Assembly: GCF_025118155.1 (NCBI RefSeq)
Contig: NW_026251414.1
Location: 62,001-126,000 of the forward strand
DNA from: Cokeromyces recurvatus
Taxonomy: Eukaryota; Mucoromycota; Mucoromycetes; Mucorales; Mucoraceae
DNA length: 64,000 nucleotides
Reading direction: 5' to 3'
The position numbers and the translations under genes were made by a program. Of the stretch, positions 13,076 to 25,675 are shown one piece after another (positions within the stretch are counted from its first letter, which is position 1; each line of letters begins with the position of its first letter). The notes beneath the pieces were generated by a model that was not told the DNA's origin, searched no databases, and saw nothing but the letters and a program-made list of their open reading frames with translations.

Positions 13076-16000
13076 TTAAACTTCATTATGAACTTGCTCT
13101 TCAGGTTTGCTATTATTAGTTGACAGATAGACTTCTTCAGATTCAATGTCAAACAAATAATGATAATTTAATATAAAATATTTTACAATATTTTGATGAT
13201 GACCTAAATTAGACATAGTAGTTGCAAATGATGCTGGTCCTGGTGCTGGCTGTAATAGTGTGGGTCCAAATACAATGGCTAAATTAGTTGCATACATATG
13301 ATTTGTTGCTTCAAAATCAGTGACACTACATATCATATTAGTCAGTTTCCTTTCCTTTCCTTTTTTTTTAAAAAAAAAATTCTATTTTTTTACTACTTAC
13401 ATGACAAAATGTTCAATAATTCTTTTTAATAAAACATAATTACAGTGAGGCAGTTTCTTTAAAACCTTTTTGAGCAAATAAATACGTTCATCATGATCTT
13501 CAGAAGCTTTATACATATAAATAAATAAATAAAAAATTAAATATTTATCTCTCTCACTTTTTTTTTGTTAGTTTTAGCTTACCTGATGCCATGATGAACT
13601 CGTTATAGTAAGTGTAAGTCAATAATGGCTCGGGCAACTCTCTCAAGAATTGTTTAAAAGCATCTGCAATGACATTAATATCCATCCATTTAGGTTGACT
13701 TAAATCTACTTTAGTTGCATCCTTATTAAATTCTGCTTTAAGTGCACTAACGACAGATCCAGTACCAGCTACACGATAAATGCCCACCTCTTCTAATCCA
13801 CGTCTTTCAATTTCACGTATACATTTCTCTACAACAATAGGAATCATGTTGTCATGCATAAGTGTTTCCAGTTTAACTCCATAAACGGATGTACGAGAGG
13901 CTGGCTGATTACGATTATTATTATTATTATTATTATCCATTAAAAAGGCCTCATGATTATCGTGTTCCATCGATTCGGCTGCCAAGACGGATTGTCGTTT
14001 AGCTGCAGCCTCACGAGATGCATTATTAATCTCTTGCAACCAGTCATGCATATCTTCACGATGAACGGCTTGAAACAAATATTGCCCACCTTCTTCGGTT
14101 ACAACACGAAACACAAAATCTCGTTTAGTATACGTACTGGCAACTGATGTTGTAGCATGAATCAAGTTGATGACTGTAGAGGCCTTAGTAGTTGCATCAC
14201 GATCAACAATCGAATGTGTACCCACCATGGACTGTGGACGCAAACCACGTAAAAAGGAATTAAGACGAGGCATAACACCATTATGATGATGATGATGCTG
14301 TGGTTGACTTGTTGGTAACGACTTGTTATTATGGCTTGTTTTTCGGTCTTGTTTTTCCACTAATCGAGCTTGTTCAAGCTGCTTCTTTTGTAACTTTTGC
14401 TGCAATGTAAGCCATTCCCTGTCCATCCTGTCTCGTTCTTTAAAGTCACGTTTTAATTTTTCTAATTGCTCTGTCACTAATTTGCTAAAGACGATATGTC
14501 GAATGCTGCCCTTGCTCGATGTAGTTCTGACCACAAGACTATTGACTGACCTTTTATTTTCTCGTATTGCAAATTCCTTGAGATCCTTCCAACTTTTCGT
14601 AGATTTATTTGGCGAAATCAAAAATGACATACTGAGACCTTTTGCTTCAGCGGGTTGTTCATTGAGGTCTTGTTGGATATTCATGATGAATTGCATAAAT
14701 TGATAAAGGCTACGTCGCTTGTCGAAATGAATCATCTGTCTGTTCTCAGCAGGGGCATCAGGAGAATGTGTACATAATTCAATGATACGCTCAAAGATCC
14801 AACCTAAACTTGGTACAACTGTTGTACTATTATTATTATTATTATTTGTAGTAGTCACAGTGGTTGAGACGACATTCTTCATCAATTGAATTTGACTTAA
14901 AAGGTTTTCAAGGGTGTCCAAGTTGGCATGGCCATAATGAACAGCGATATCGCTCCATGCCTTTGTAAACAGTCGAACCTCAGGACTGACGAGTGCAGTT
15001 GCAATGGCGTACTCTACGAAACCGGGCATACGACCCACGTGACTATCTGTCGAAACTGTCATCCTCTGACTCATTAATCTACTAGACATAATCATTTGCA
15101 AGAACTTTTCAATACGCGAGAAACGTGTTTTGGAGTCAATGTGAGTCGCTATGATTTCACTTATAACCCAACTACGAATAATAAAATGCAAGTAGTAAAG
15201 GTATTGAATTGAACTAGGAAAGGCCAAGAGGAGGTCATCATCTGTATAGGCGGAGGGAGCAACCAATGATCGCTTGGCACTTTCGATTGCTGTAAAGATA
15301 TCGGACACAACCACATCCTCGAGAAGGACATGATGGCTAGATAAAAAGGAGGTAGGTGCAAACAAGACAGGGGCCAATGCAGCGTTAAGACGAGAGGTTC
15401 GAGATGGCTTACGAGGAGGTAACCATGCATGGATATCCTCTAGTTGTGCTTCCAAGATACCAAATGTCTGTATCCATTCCTGTAGAGTAATGGTACTAAA
15501 TAATTGATGTACAGCATGGTTAACTTGATCTAATAAAGTATCAGAAGAAAATTGATCTAGAGGGCTCTTGGTGGTAGTATCTATGTCGTTGTGTGTTTGG
15601 GTCGAGATTGAAAGAGGCATTGATTTGTTAGTTGCTAATTGAAGTGTAATATGATAGCGATCTTTGGTTTGGTTTAATTGACTATAGACGGACTCAACCG
15701 TACGAATCACTTCAGGGTCAAAGTGAACTGCCTTCATGTCATAACAAGGGTCTAAACTCTTGTTCACAAACTGTTCTCGAATATCGATGATGCGCTGTTT
15801 AATCATTGCTGCTGTCTTGAGTGCCTCTGCATGTTCTGGTTTAATATCTTCATCATGACATTTGGCAAGCGGTACTGACCATTCTTCAAGCGCCCTCCGT
15901 GCTTGTCGTAAGAATTGGCTTATATAATGTGTTACCTCTATGTCATCGGCAAAATCGTATGGATACATTTGAACCCAATATAATAATAAATTGAGCACAC

Positions 16001-19000
16001 GAAGTTGAATCTTAGCTACCTTTTTCCAATCATACATCAGTATGTCATCTGTCTTGGTATCCATGGGCGTAAAATAGGTCTCTAACAAACTGATCGAGCT
16101 CGTTCGTTTCAAAGTAGACTTACATCGTTGTTTAGTTCCCAAAAATCGTTTTCTAAACATATTAAGCAATTCGTTTGATGAGCAATAAATACGATATGTC
16201 ATAAAAAAAGTTTGAACGTATTCTTTTTCATCCATGATGACTCTTTTTAATTTACGTTGTTGAAGCCCTTCTGATAATAAACTCATTTGCCATTGTTCCC
16301 TAAGACTTGACTCATAATTTGATAGACCGAATACAAGAATATCTACTAATTGCTCTAAACTACCAGACTTGATTGTGACAAGTAATACATCTTCATCATT
16401 CGTACCTTCGTAATCACCTAAATACAAAAAATAAATAAATTAAATTAATACAATAATAATAATAATAATAAAAATCTACATGAATATGAATTATAATGAT
16501 CGTAACTACCTTTTTCTTTAAGAAAATCAAGGTTAGGCTCTTTAACTTTTGATAGAATTAAAGCAGATTCATTTTTAAGAATAGCAGAGACCTTAAAAAC
16601 CAAGTCGTGTACAAAAAGAACAATATCACCGTCCATATCATATTGAACAGCACGACTCTTACGATGCGCTTCAATTAGAGTTCGTGTTGAATAAGTACGA
16701 TGGGATCGATTTGAAAGTAAAGAGCCTAGCCAGGTTCGATTACCATCTGATTCTAATAGATCTGTAGTTGTAGTTGTAGTTGTAGCCTTGGTGCTAATGG
16801 TCTGTACACTACTACTACTTTCATTCATACTACTACTACCTGGTGGGAAACTATAGGTGCGACGACAGAATGCTTTACGATAATTGCTGATAAGAGCATC
16901 TGTATCAGACGTATTCACCAAACTGGCACTTGAATTAGATTGTGTAGTAATACCTGTTTGTTTTTTAGTAGCAGTAGCAGTAGCAGTAGTAGCAGTAGTA
17001 GTAGTAGTAGTAGTAATACTACTACTACTACTGTTATTATTATTATTATTACGATCATCTTCTAAAAGGGACCGAAGAGAACGAATGCTGTTGTTCTTGT
17101 GTGGATGTGTTTTTTTAAATGACTGTTGTGTAGTTGAATAGCCCTGATTTGTACTCGTGTTTGACCTTTTTTTTATGATAGGCTCATTTGTTAATAAACT
17201 AAAACTGTTCAAGATGTTGGGGAATACCAAGCAAGACATTGAAGGAGGAGTTGCGAGCTCTGAAGGACTAGTTGCTTGTTGTATCTGTGATCGTCTATTG
17301 AATGTTGTACAATTAAAGATTTGTCCAAATACTTTAGGTTCACAAGCTAATGAGCATTCTTGAAGATATTTGTAACTATGCGGCACCGACATAAATTCAG
17401 TCACTGAATATTCAAAGAAAGATTGTAAAGGACTAATGAGTGGGGTACTGTTGTCTGATAGCACCTGAGGATGATGGTCATTTATCCATTCATTTAAACT
17501 TGTTGTAATCATTTCATAAATATATTGACACTGAAGAAAGTTGACTGCAGTTGGTGTTTCTAATTTTTTTGTTGTGTGTTTTCTGAAGCGATCAACGGCT
17601 TGACGAATCGTACCAAAGAAGGGCAAAGGGTTTTGAGGAATTTCTAGGTTGAGTAAGGTAGGTGAAAGTTCATAGATGGCAAAGACATCATGTATATCTA
17701 ACACTTTACAAAACTGTATCAGCATGGGCGGTTCCCCCCAACTCTCATTCCATACGTCCAGCGTAAATAATCCATAATCAGCCAATAGACGTACCCAGTC
17801 CGTCTGTACATGATTGACTAACTCTCGATTCACGCATTTCCAGCTTTCACGTAAACGAACAATACCGACTGAACAAACACCGATTGCAACAGCACACCAG
17901 CCCGTCATATCGCCCAATTTGATTAACTCTAATCCAATATGTATCCAATGCTCCAACAATTGAGATCGTATGACGGCATCATCTTGAGAATCAATTAAGA
18001 TTTGATTTCGTATAAGTCTTGTTAAGAAATGAGGAGAGGTAGTTGTAAAGAGTAATGAGTTTAGCATCTGAGCAGAGGTTTGAGGTCGAGGCAAATAAGA
18101 TATTGGATTTAACAAGTCTTGTTGGAACTGTTTATACTTTGAGAAATGAAAGAGATAAATTTGTTGTGCAAAACTTGCGGGGTCCATCTGTAAGAAAATA
18201 TCCCTTGTAAGTCCTGTGATGAGTAAATTAGATAGATTGATAGAAGAATCACGACGTTTATTGTCTAATTGACATGTATTGATATTTTCTACTTCATTTG
18301 TATTTTGTATTTCATCATCATCATCATCATCATCATGATCTTCTAACGATAAAGGCTTTGCTGTTGTCATTGTAGGCACTATTGAATAATTAAAAAGAAA
18401 AGAAAAGAAAAAAAAAAGAGAGAGAGAGAGAAAAGAATTAAAAAAAAAAGGGAGAGGGAAAATTTATCTATCACCCACACTTATATTAAATACTTGCCTA
18501 TGGCTTGCACACATGTCTTTTTTGTATTTTCAGCTACAGTCTTGAGAACCAGCTCTTTGACTTGATTCGTATTACTATATTTATCTAACAGCTCCATCAT
18601 TACAGTTGCTACATCCCCCATCACATCTAACGCATATCGTTCACACCAAACAGTAAAGATCTCCAGTAGACGTGATTGAAATGAAGGTTCCCCTTCTTCC
18701 AAAATCGATTTGATTTCATTTAAAACATGTGAACCCGATGTAAATAGAGAATAAGTTAACAAAAAGACATTTAAATACTCATGATTTCCCTCAAAGAGTT
18801 GGCGTACAAGGGCGTGAAGACTACCTCCTTGGATTTCGTCGGACCGATGATTCCGGCAAGTCAAGTTATCTTGTGTAGCGTCACACATATTAATCTGATC
18901 TTCTTCTAACTGATGAAAGACATTGATCCAAGCTTGGCCTAATTCACGGTATTGAGTAGAGTACATACCCAAGAAGGTAGAGGGACGATGAATGAGATTA

Positions 19001-19811
19001 AAGAAAAGACCATTAGAATAATCCGACTGTATTGAACTAAAGGAAGCAGGAGAGATAGGTGTGATGGTATCATTGATTTCGATTTTCAAGTCCTGAATAG
19101 GCACTTTCTTTTCAATCTTCCATAACTGGCCAATATCAGGACGAATACAGATATAAAGTGTGTCGTGCATGAGTACCAGATAGACCTCTTGTTTTGCCAG
19201 CATTGTAACTGGATTCAATTCCATAAATACACAACCTTTCGAATTTGATAAAAACAAGAGTTGTTGAGCTTCACGATCAAAATCAGATTTTACGAGTTTC
19301 ATTGTTGTATTTGATAACGAGTGATGACTTGTAGACTTATAAGATGGAGATAAAGATCGAAGAGATGATTCAGATGTTAGTTTATAAAGGTATAATTTAT
19401 GTCCTCTAAGAACAACTCGGTATAATTTCCATCCACGATCATTTTGTTTATGAAAAGGTCTAAAATCAGTCTTTTTAAATAAATAACCTTCTTTTACTAT
19501 AATTAGACTCGTTCTTTTTTCAACATTGACAGAGTCTACTTTAGGTTTTGCAATTTGAATTGTTGCTGGTAATTCAGTTGATAAAGAATCCATTCCCATC
19601 ATGGACATTGGTCGTACTTTGGAGGTAAATTCCATCAAAGAGTTGTCATCTAGGGATCTCGATAAAGGTTTATCTTCTGTAAACTCATTTTTTGTTTCTA
19701 TTGACCAAGGTTTTATAACAGCAGATCGAATAGAAGAAATAGAAGGACGTGGGCCATTTATTTTTTCAGTCTGTTGTATAGTGTTATTATTAGTGTTGTT
19801 GTTGTTGTTGC

Positions 19812-19842
<31 letters not shown>

Positions 19843-19950
19843 ATTACTTGAAGAAAAGAAGCGATTCTTTAGAAATGAAAATGCATTTCGATGGATGGAA
19901 TCTTCTTCTGAAGGTAAGGTTGTATTTCCCTTGTTCTTTCTTGACTTCAT
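13076..19950 (-). CDS. BEM2: Bem2-like RasGEF/PH/RhoGAP polarity protein
   Basis: Five exons, complement(13076..13325, 13401..13506, 13583..16417, 16510..18378, 18498..19950), encoding 2170 aa, almost the length of yeast Bem2 (2167 aa). Domain order: poly-Asn/Ser N-terminus; a PH-like region (about 150-350); a RasGEF-N helical segment (about 370-485); a CDC25-type RasGEF domain (about 520-760, DMTGWCAVAIGVCSVGIVRL); Ser/Thr/Asn low complexity; a second RasGEF-like half (from GDYEGTNDEDVLLVTIKSGS, about 1108 on); a PH-like segment near residue 1900 (FRVVTEEGGQYLFQAV); and a C-terminal RhoGAP. The RhoGAP has the arginine finger in EEVGIYRVAGTGSV. Bem2 inactivates Rho1/Cdc42-type GTPases at sites of polarised growth; the RasGEF parts are probably degenerate scaffolds. 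The intron at 18379-18497 has a GC donor (AG|GCAAGT). Confidence 0.87.
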
Positions 19951-21744
19951 CGCCTAATGACGGCGATTTTGAATCTATAAAAAAAAAAAATAAGAAAAAA
20001 AAATAAATAAAAAAATAAAAAGGTTAAAGAAAAAATAAGAAAAATAAGATAAAATAAAATAAAACTGAAACCTTTTTTTTTAAATTTTTATTTTATTTTT
20101 TTCTTATTTTATTTTATATTTTTTTTAATAATACGTTTAAATAAAGGGTTTTTTTTTTTTTTTGTTATTTTCAACCTCCCCATTTTGCTACTAAAGTTCC
20201 CAAATGCAGTAAGTTTCAAAAAAGTAAATGTTTGAGAATCTTCTATATCATCGTTTGTTGTGTGCAAGTGCTAAATAATAACACACTTTTATTTCCATTA
20301 TATAATTTGTTACAGCAACGAGTTTGAAAGTGAGATGAATAGGTTCTGTAGTATGAATCGTTCTGTTATTTCGAGTTAAAAAGAGCTCCTTACCTACTAA
20401 TTATAAAAGGAGATGGTAATTATTATTTTGTTGATGACTAGTAGTATTATCAACTAAGCCTCTTGAAAGTAATGATTATCAATAATTGTCCTATTATTTT
20501 ATTTTTTTCAAATACACACAGCTATTCCTCAGTTTAAAATAAACAGAGAGCAAAAATCACTCGTACTCCTCTCAGTCATGTATTAGAAAAAGGAAAAAAA
20601 AAAAAAAAAAAAAAAAAAGGGGGAGGAGGGTTTAAGTTGCCTATTTCTAATAAGACTATTATGTAAAGTAAAATACTTTTTATTATGATGATGATGATTC
20701 AATTGTTTGTATTTATAAGGCTTATAACATATTAAAAAAGATTCTTTCAATCTATATTATCGAATTTAATAATAAGCTTTACTTCAAGAGTAGGGTAAAT
20801 TTGTATTTTCTCCCTTTTTCTTTTTTATGAATTTAATTATTTTAGTGAATATCAAAGCCATTCTAATAATGATTGAAGGTTGTATCGTTATTTCTCTTGA
20901 CAAAGTCTTCTTTTATATGAATATATATATATAGGCCTCATGTTTTCAATGGTATTAAGTTGGAAACGATGACTTGTATTATTGTACTTTAGAACTGTCA
21001 TGTTTGTTCAACATGTAGGGTGTAGATTAAATTACAATAAGGTAAATAGTAATTTTTGCTGAAAGTCGCTTTACTAAATGAATACAGATAATACCCAAAG
21101 CATTTCATTATCATCGTACCCTTTTACAGATAATGGAAGTTAAATCATCATGTATTATTACATAATGAAAGAGGTTATCCCCATATAATAAAAACTAGTT
21201 TATTTATTATACTTTACAGCATCATATTCCTTCAGCTCTAATGATAATACTATCTTAATACTTAGTACTGTTATCGATTCATACCACTATGAATAAGCAA
21301 TAGTCACACTATTATACTCGTTTATACAACTAGTCGTTCTCCTTGTATTATGCACTCTTTAATAAATTATAGACTTGACTTTTGCTTTCTTTGTAAAATT
21401 AAAACAGAGGTGTGATAAAAGTATTCAATAATACAATTATTATGTATTAACACTAATTTATCTATTTGTAGGAAGCACTGAAACAAATTTAGATAATATA
21501 AATATCAATATTTATATATGTATATATTTATATGTATGTTTATATATTGAGTGTAAATAAATAAATATGTTTATGCTGACTGTAGAGGAAAAGTCATATT
21601 ATATTAATCTAAAAAATTTATTAAATTACACAAAACATTTTAATCTATTTTATTAGTCGGACAAAAAAAAAAAAAAAAAAAAAAAAAAGTAATAATTTTA
21701 TTTATATTTTTAAACGCAAAACCATTGTGTCTATTATACTCATC
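19951..21744. other. Divergent upstream region of Bem2-like and Rgd1-like genes
   Basis: 1.8 kb of very AT-rich sequence between the start codons of two Rho-GAP genes. It holds A/T tracts (about 19980-20160, 20591-20618, 21664-21688). No ORF or RNA gene is supported. It must contain both promoters, but I recognise no defined operator. Confidence 0.5.
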
Positions 21745-23847
21745 ATGCTTTCTTCTGATGACCTTCAAAATAACATTTCAGACGAAATGTTAAATAGTAA
21801 TCTCGATAATGATAATGATGAGTCTAAAACAGGGAATCAACCTGATTTACAAGAAGATCAACATGTCATTTCAAAATTAACAGATCTCGATGTAAGTACG
21901 TTTATTAAAAAAAAAAAATAAAAAAAATAAAAGGAAAGAAAGAAATTCATGTGGAATATTTATTTTATTTTTTTATTTTATTTTTATTTTCATTTTATTT
22001 TCATTTTATTATTTTTCGTAAAAAATACTTGTATATGATTAGGGTGGGTTTCAATGCTTACTAAATAAAGTCAAATGTGATATGCAAGCAGCAAAAGATG
22101 TTGCCTATTTTTTAAAGAAAAGAGCTGCTATTGAAGAAGAGTATGGGAAACAGATGATTAAATTATCTCAATCTATGATAGAGTCTTACGATAAAAGTCA
22201 CACAAAAGTATCAAGGTAATAAATGAATGAATAGCAAACTATTTTATTTTATTTCATCTTATTTTATTCATGTAGTTATGGTCAAGCATGGTGTCAGTTT
22301 TTAAGGGTTCATGAAAAGATTGGTGACCAACGAGTGAAGTTTTCGAATGATATATCTGAAGTATCAGACGATGTACAAATTATGTATAAAGATACCGAGA
22401 AGAGTAGAAAGCAAGTGAAAGAAATGGGTATACGACATGAACGAACTCGATTAGATGCTGAAAACTTGTTAGAAAAAGTAATAGACACTATGTAAATCTA
22501 TTAAGGATTCCCTTTTTTTTTTTCTTATATTGTAAATGTATGTATGTATGTATATATACATATTGGCTATCTTTTTCTTTTTCTTTTTTTTTTTAGTGTA
22601 GACAAAAATATGATATTCTTAGTGAAGAATGGGAAAGAGCTATATTAGCAAATAGTCATCAAGATTCTGAGCATTTACCAAAGAAAAATAGTCTTTTTAA
22701 AAGTAATAAAACACCTGCACAGGTAAATGATAATAATAATAATAAAAAGCCTATTGTATTTCTTATACACTATATACAAGTTAAAGCGTCAATTAGATGA
22801 GTCATGTGTTAAAGCAAGTCAGGCACAAACAGTTTATAAAAAGCAATTAAATGCCACTAATGCCACACGTCAAGAATATTTTCAACTTCAATTACCCGCA
22901 AACTTACTTACGTTAAAAAGTATAAGTGATGAATGTTGTGCAGCTATTCGATATCAATTAGCAAGATATGGTTATTTATTTGAAGAATCTTTGACATTAG
23001 ATGGACTAGCGATAGATAATGATGAAGGCAAGGGTCTAAGATCTTTAACAGAGAAAATTGATTTTGCAACAGATATTGTACAAGTTGTAAATGATTTCAG
23101 TAATCGTACATATACTATAAAAAAGTCAGATATACCCTATAAGGAATATTCAATGGTATCTTCCTACAAATCATATATATATGTATATATAGATGGCTCA
23201 TTGAAATATATTATAGTCTTTAACAGCTTTAAACGTATTAAGACCCAAGCCAGTATTTGGAATCGATTTAACTACATTGATGCAGCGTGATGGATATGAA
23301 GTTCCCCTTATAGTTAGTAAATGTGTTGAAGCAATAGAGTCTAATGGTGTAAAAACAGTTGGACTCTATCGTATCTCAGGAACAAATACACAAATTCAAA
23401 GATTAAAGAATGAATTCGATAGAGGTAATACTATACACACACCTATAGACCAGTCTGTATCTATTAATCATGTGAAATAGATTGTGCATCTGTAGATTTA
23501 ACAACAGAAGAAAACAGTTTAGATATAAATAACATTACAAGTCTATTAAAGCTATGGTTTCGAGAATTACCTGATCCATTATTTCCTCGTTCCTCATATC
23601 ATCATTTCATGAATGCTGCTAGTAAGGGAATATGACTTGTGAAGAAGTTGAGTTTTTTTAACATATCATATTCATTAGGGATTGAAAATGATCGAATGAG
23701 AGTATTGGGTCTCCATACTATCATCAATGATTTACCAGATGCAAATTACGCAACTTTAAAATATATTATGAGGCATCTTTATTTGTAAGTTATTATAAAG
23801 TGTTATCTATGCTCATATAAAATTTGTAATAACATTCTTTTTTCTTT

Positions 23848-23899
<52 letters not shown>

Positions 23900-24107
23900 T
23901 CAACAAAATCAAGAATATAACAAAATGACAGTTGCAAATCTATCAACTATATTTGCAATGACGTTAATGGGAGGAGAACAAAGTCCTAATCGGTCGTCTT
24001 CATCTTTACAAGAAAGTCAGAATTTTTCTGATACACAATGGCAAGTGAAAGTTATTCAAACGATATTGGAAAATTATCGCTTAATATTTGAACCAGATGA
24101 GGAATAA
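21745..24107 (+). CDS. RGD1: F-BAR and RhoGAP domain protein, Rgd1-like
   Basis: Nine exons: 21745..21891, 22043..22215, 22276..22477, 22597..22722, 22781..23155, 23217..23424, 23481..23621, 23679..23784, 23897..24107, giving 562 aa. The F-BAR domain covers about residues 50-330 (GGFQCLLNKVKCDMQAA; KRAAIEEEYGKQMIKLS), long charged helices that bind curved membranes. The RhoGAP domain is about 360-560, with the arginine finger in VGLYRISGTNTQIQRL and LWFRELPDPLFP. Yeast Rgd1 and fission yeast Rga7/Rga8 share this order and turn off Rho3/Rho4-type GTPases at tips and septa. ATG 21745 is used; the frame is open to a GTG slightly upstream. The last intron ends in a 41-base A-run directly before its AG. 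Confidence 0.9.
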
Positions 24108-24182
24108 ATAAATAAAAAATGTACTATAATAATCAAATTTAAGATTATTTTATTTAATTTTATTTTCTTTAAAGTCGTAAAT

Positions 24183-24730
24183 ATGGTAAATATATTATCT
24201 AAATGAAATTGCACATTGTAAATCTGATGTGTGTGTGTGTTTTTCAAAAAAATAAATAAATAAATAAATAAAAATAAACAAAAATAAAGGGTAATTGCTT
24301 TAGTTCAAAAGATCTTGATGATGGTCATGAATTGAAACCAACAAATGTGAACAATACAAAGAATAATAAAGATTTAAATAGCAAAGGGCATGTATTAGGT
24401 AGTTCTTCTCTTGAATCTCCTACAAATGTAGATTCAAGGGAAGCTATGCTTATTGCAGCTGAAAAAAGAAGACTTCAAGTAATCTTTTATATCTATATAT
24501 ATAAATGTATATAAATAAAATGGTAACATGTTATAACTTGATAGGCTGAAAACCGTGGAGTAAAAGAAGGCGGAAAATTAAGTAAACAATTAGCAGAACA
24601 AAAGAAACAACAACATCAGCCATCAACACCTAGAAATGAAGTAGATGATCGTCTTGTTGTAAGTTTGAAGCTAATAATAATATTATATATTTAAACAAGT
24701 TTTCATTCATTCATTATATAGTGGGATTAG
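24183..24730 (+). CDS. Small acylated p97/Cdc48-interacting (SVIP-like) protein
   Basis: Four exons: 24183..24185, 24290..24478, 24545..24658, 24722..24730, giving 104 aa. The first coding exon is just the ATG: it splices to GGTAATTGC so the protein begins MGNCFSSKDLDD, an N-myristoylation site (Gly2) with a palmitoylatable Cys4. The middle has AMLIAAEKRRLQAENRG, which fits the VCP-interacting motif (VIM) of SVIP. GGKLSKQLAEQKKQ follows, and the protein ends LVWD. Human SVIP has the same order, acylated MGLC N-terminus then VIM, and inhibits ER-associated degradation by binding p97. Function here is inferred from motifs. The tiny first exon makes the gene easy to miss; an ATG at 24332 inside exon 2 would lose the lipidation signal. 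It starts 76 bp after the Rgd1-like stop, on the same strand. Confidence 0.72.
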
Positions 24731-25637
24731 TAGAAAGGAGCCATAAGAATTTAAATATATTTTGTATACATAGCCATTATTATATCCTTCTATTTACTAC
24801 TACAATAAATTAATACTAATATTACGTAATAATACGTGTTACAACATGAATAGTCTCTTGGATTCTTATTGTAGAAAAGAATTTTTTTTTGTTAGACAAT
24901 TCCATTCCAATTATATCAGGAATCCTTGATTGCCACCGTAAATATCAAATAAGATTAATTATTATAAACTATGAGGGATCCTACTGATAATACAAACCAG
25001 TTCACTGAATTCACATTGACATTTAAATATCCGATATCATTCTTCAGGGTAATCCTATATTGTTGGTGAATCAGGGCAAATGACTTTAAATAGAGTCAAA
25101 TACAATATTATTTATATAATCCAAGAGCTTATTTTAATGAAAAGATGTATACATATAGATTCAATAGTATTGTAGTGAAGAATGCCTTTACCAAGTTCAA
25201 ATTTTTTTGATAGGAGTAAATTAAGATTTTCAAAAGATAATATCAAGTCGAATGTTATAATAATTAAAGCTACTTTAACCAAGTATAAACATGTTACAAG
25301 AGCCAAAGATATGTTTCGTATACATATATATAAAAAAAAAATGTGGGTTTTAATTATTATGCCATACCATATAAGATGACAAGTATAAAACTCTTAACAT
25401 ATGAGTGTGATTTTACGTAATAAAAAGTTCATATAAATCAATCTGAGTTTGGTGTATATGATTAAAAAGAAAGAAAGAAAAAGATAAGCTTATAGAATAG
25501 AAATGACACACGTTAATACTATAATTCCAATATTCAAATGTCATCATTTCACAAGAGAATATTACAACTAAGATAGATATACACATATATATAATACATA
25601 TACATACACATATATATATACATATACATATACATAT

Positions 25638-25675
<38 letters not shown>

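Noticed and set aside
15161..15430. Overlapping frames inside the large genes
   Set aside because: Shadow frames of the Bem2-like coding sequence; no independent support.
16445..19950. Two separate genes (RasGEF-N protein and RasGEF protein) plus a third RhoGAP gene
   Set aside because: Phase-compatible introns join all parts into one 2170-aa protein with Bem2 order and length.
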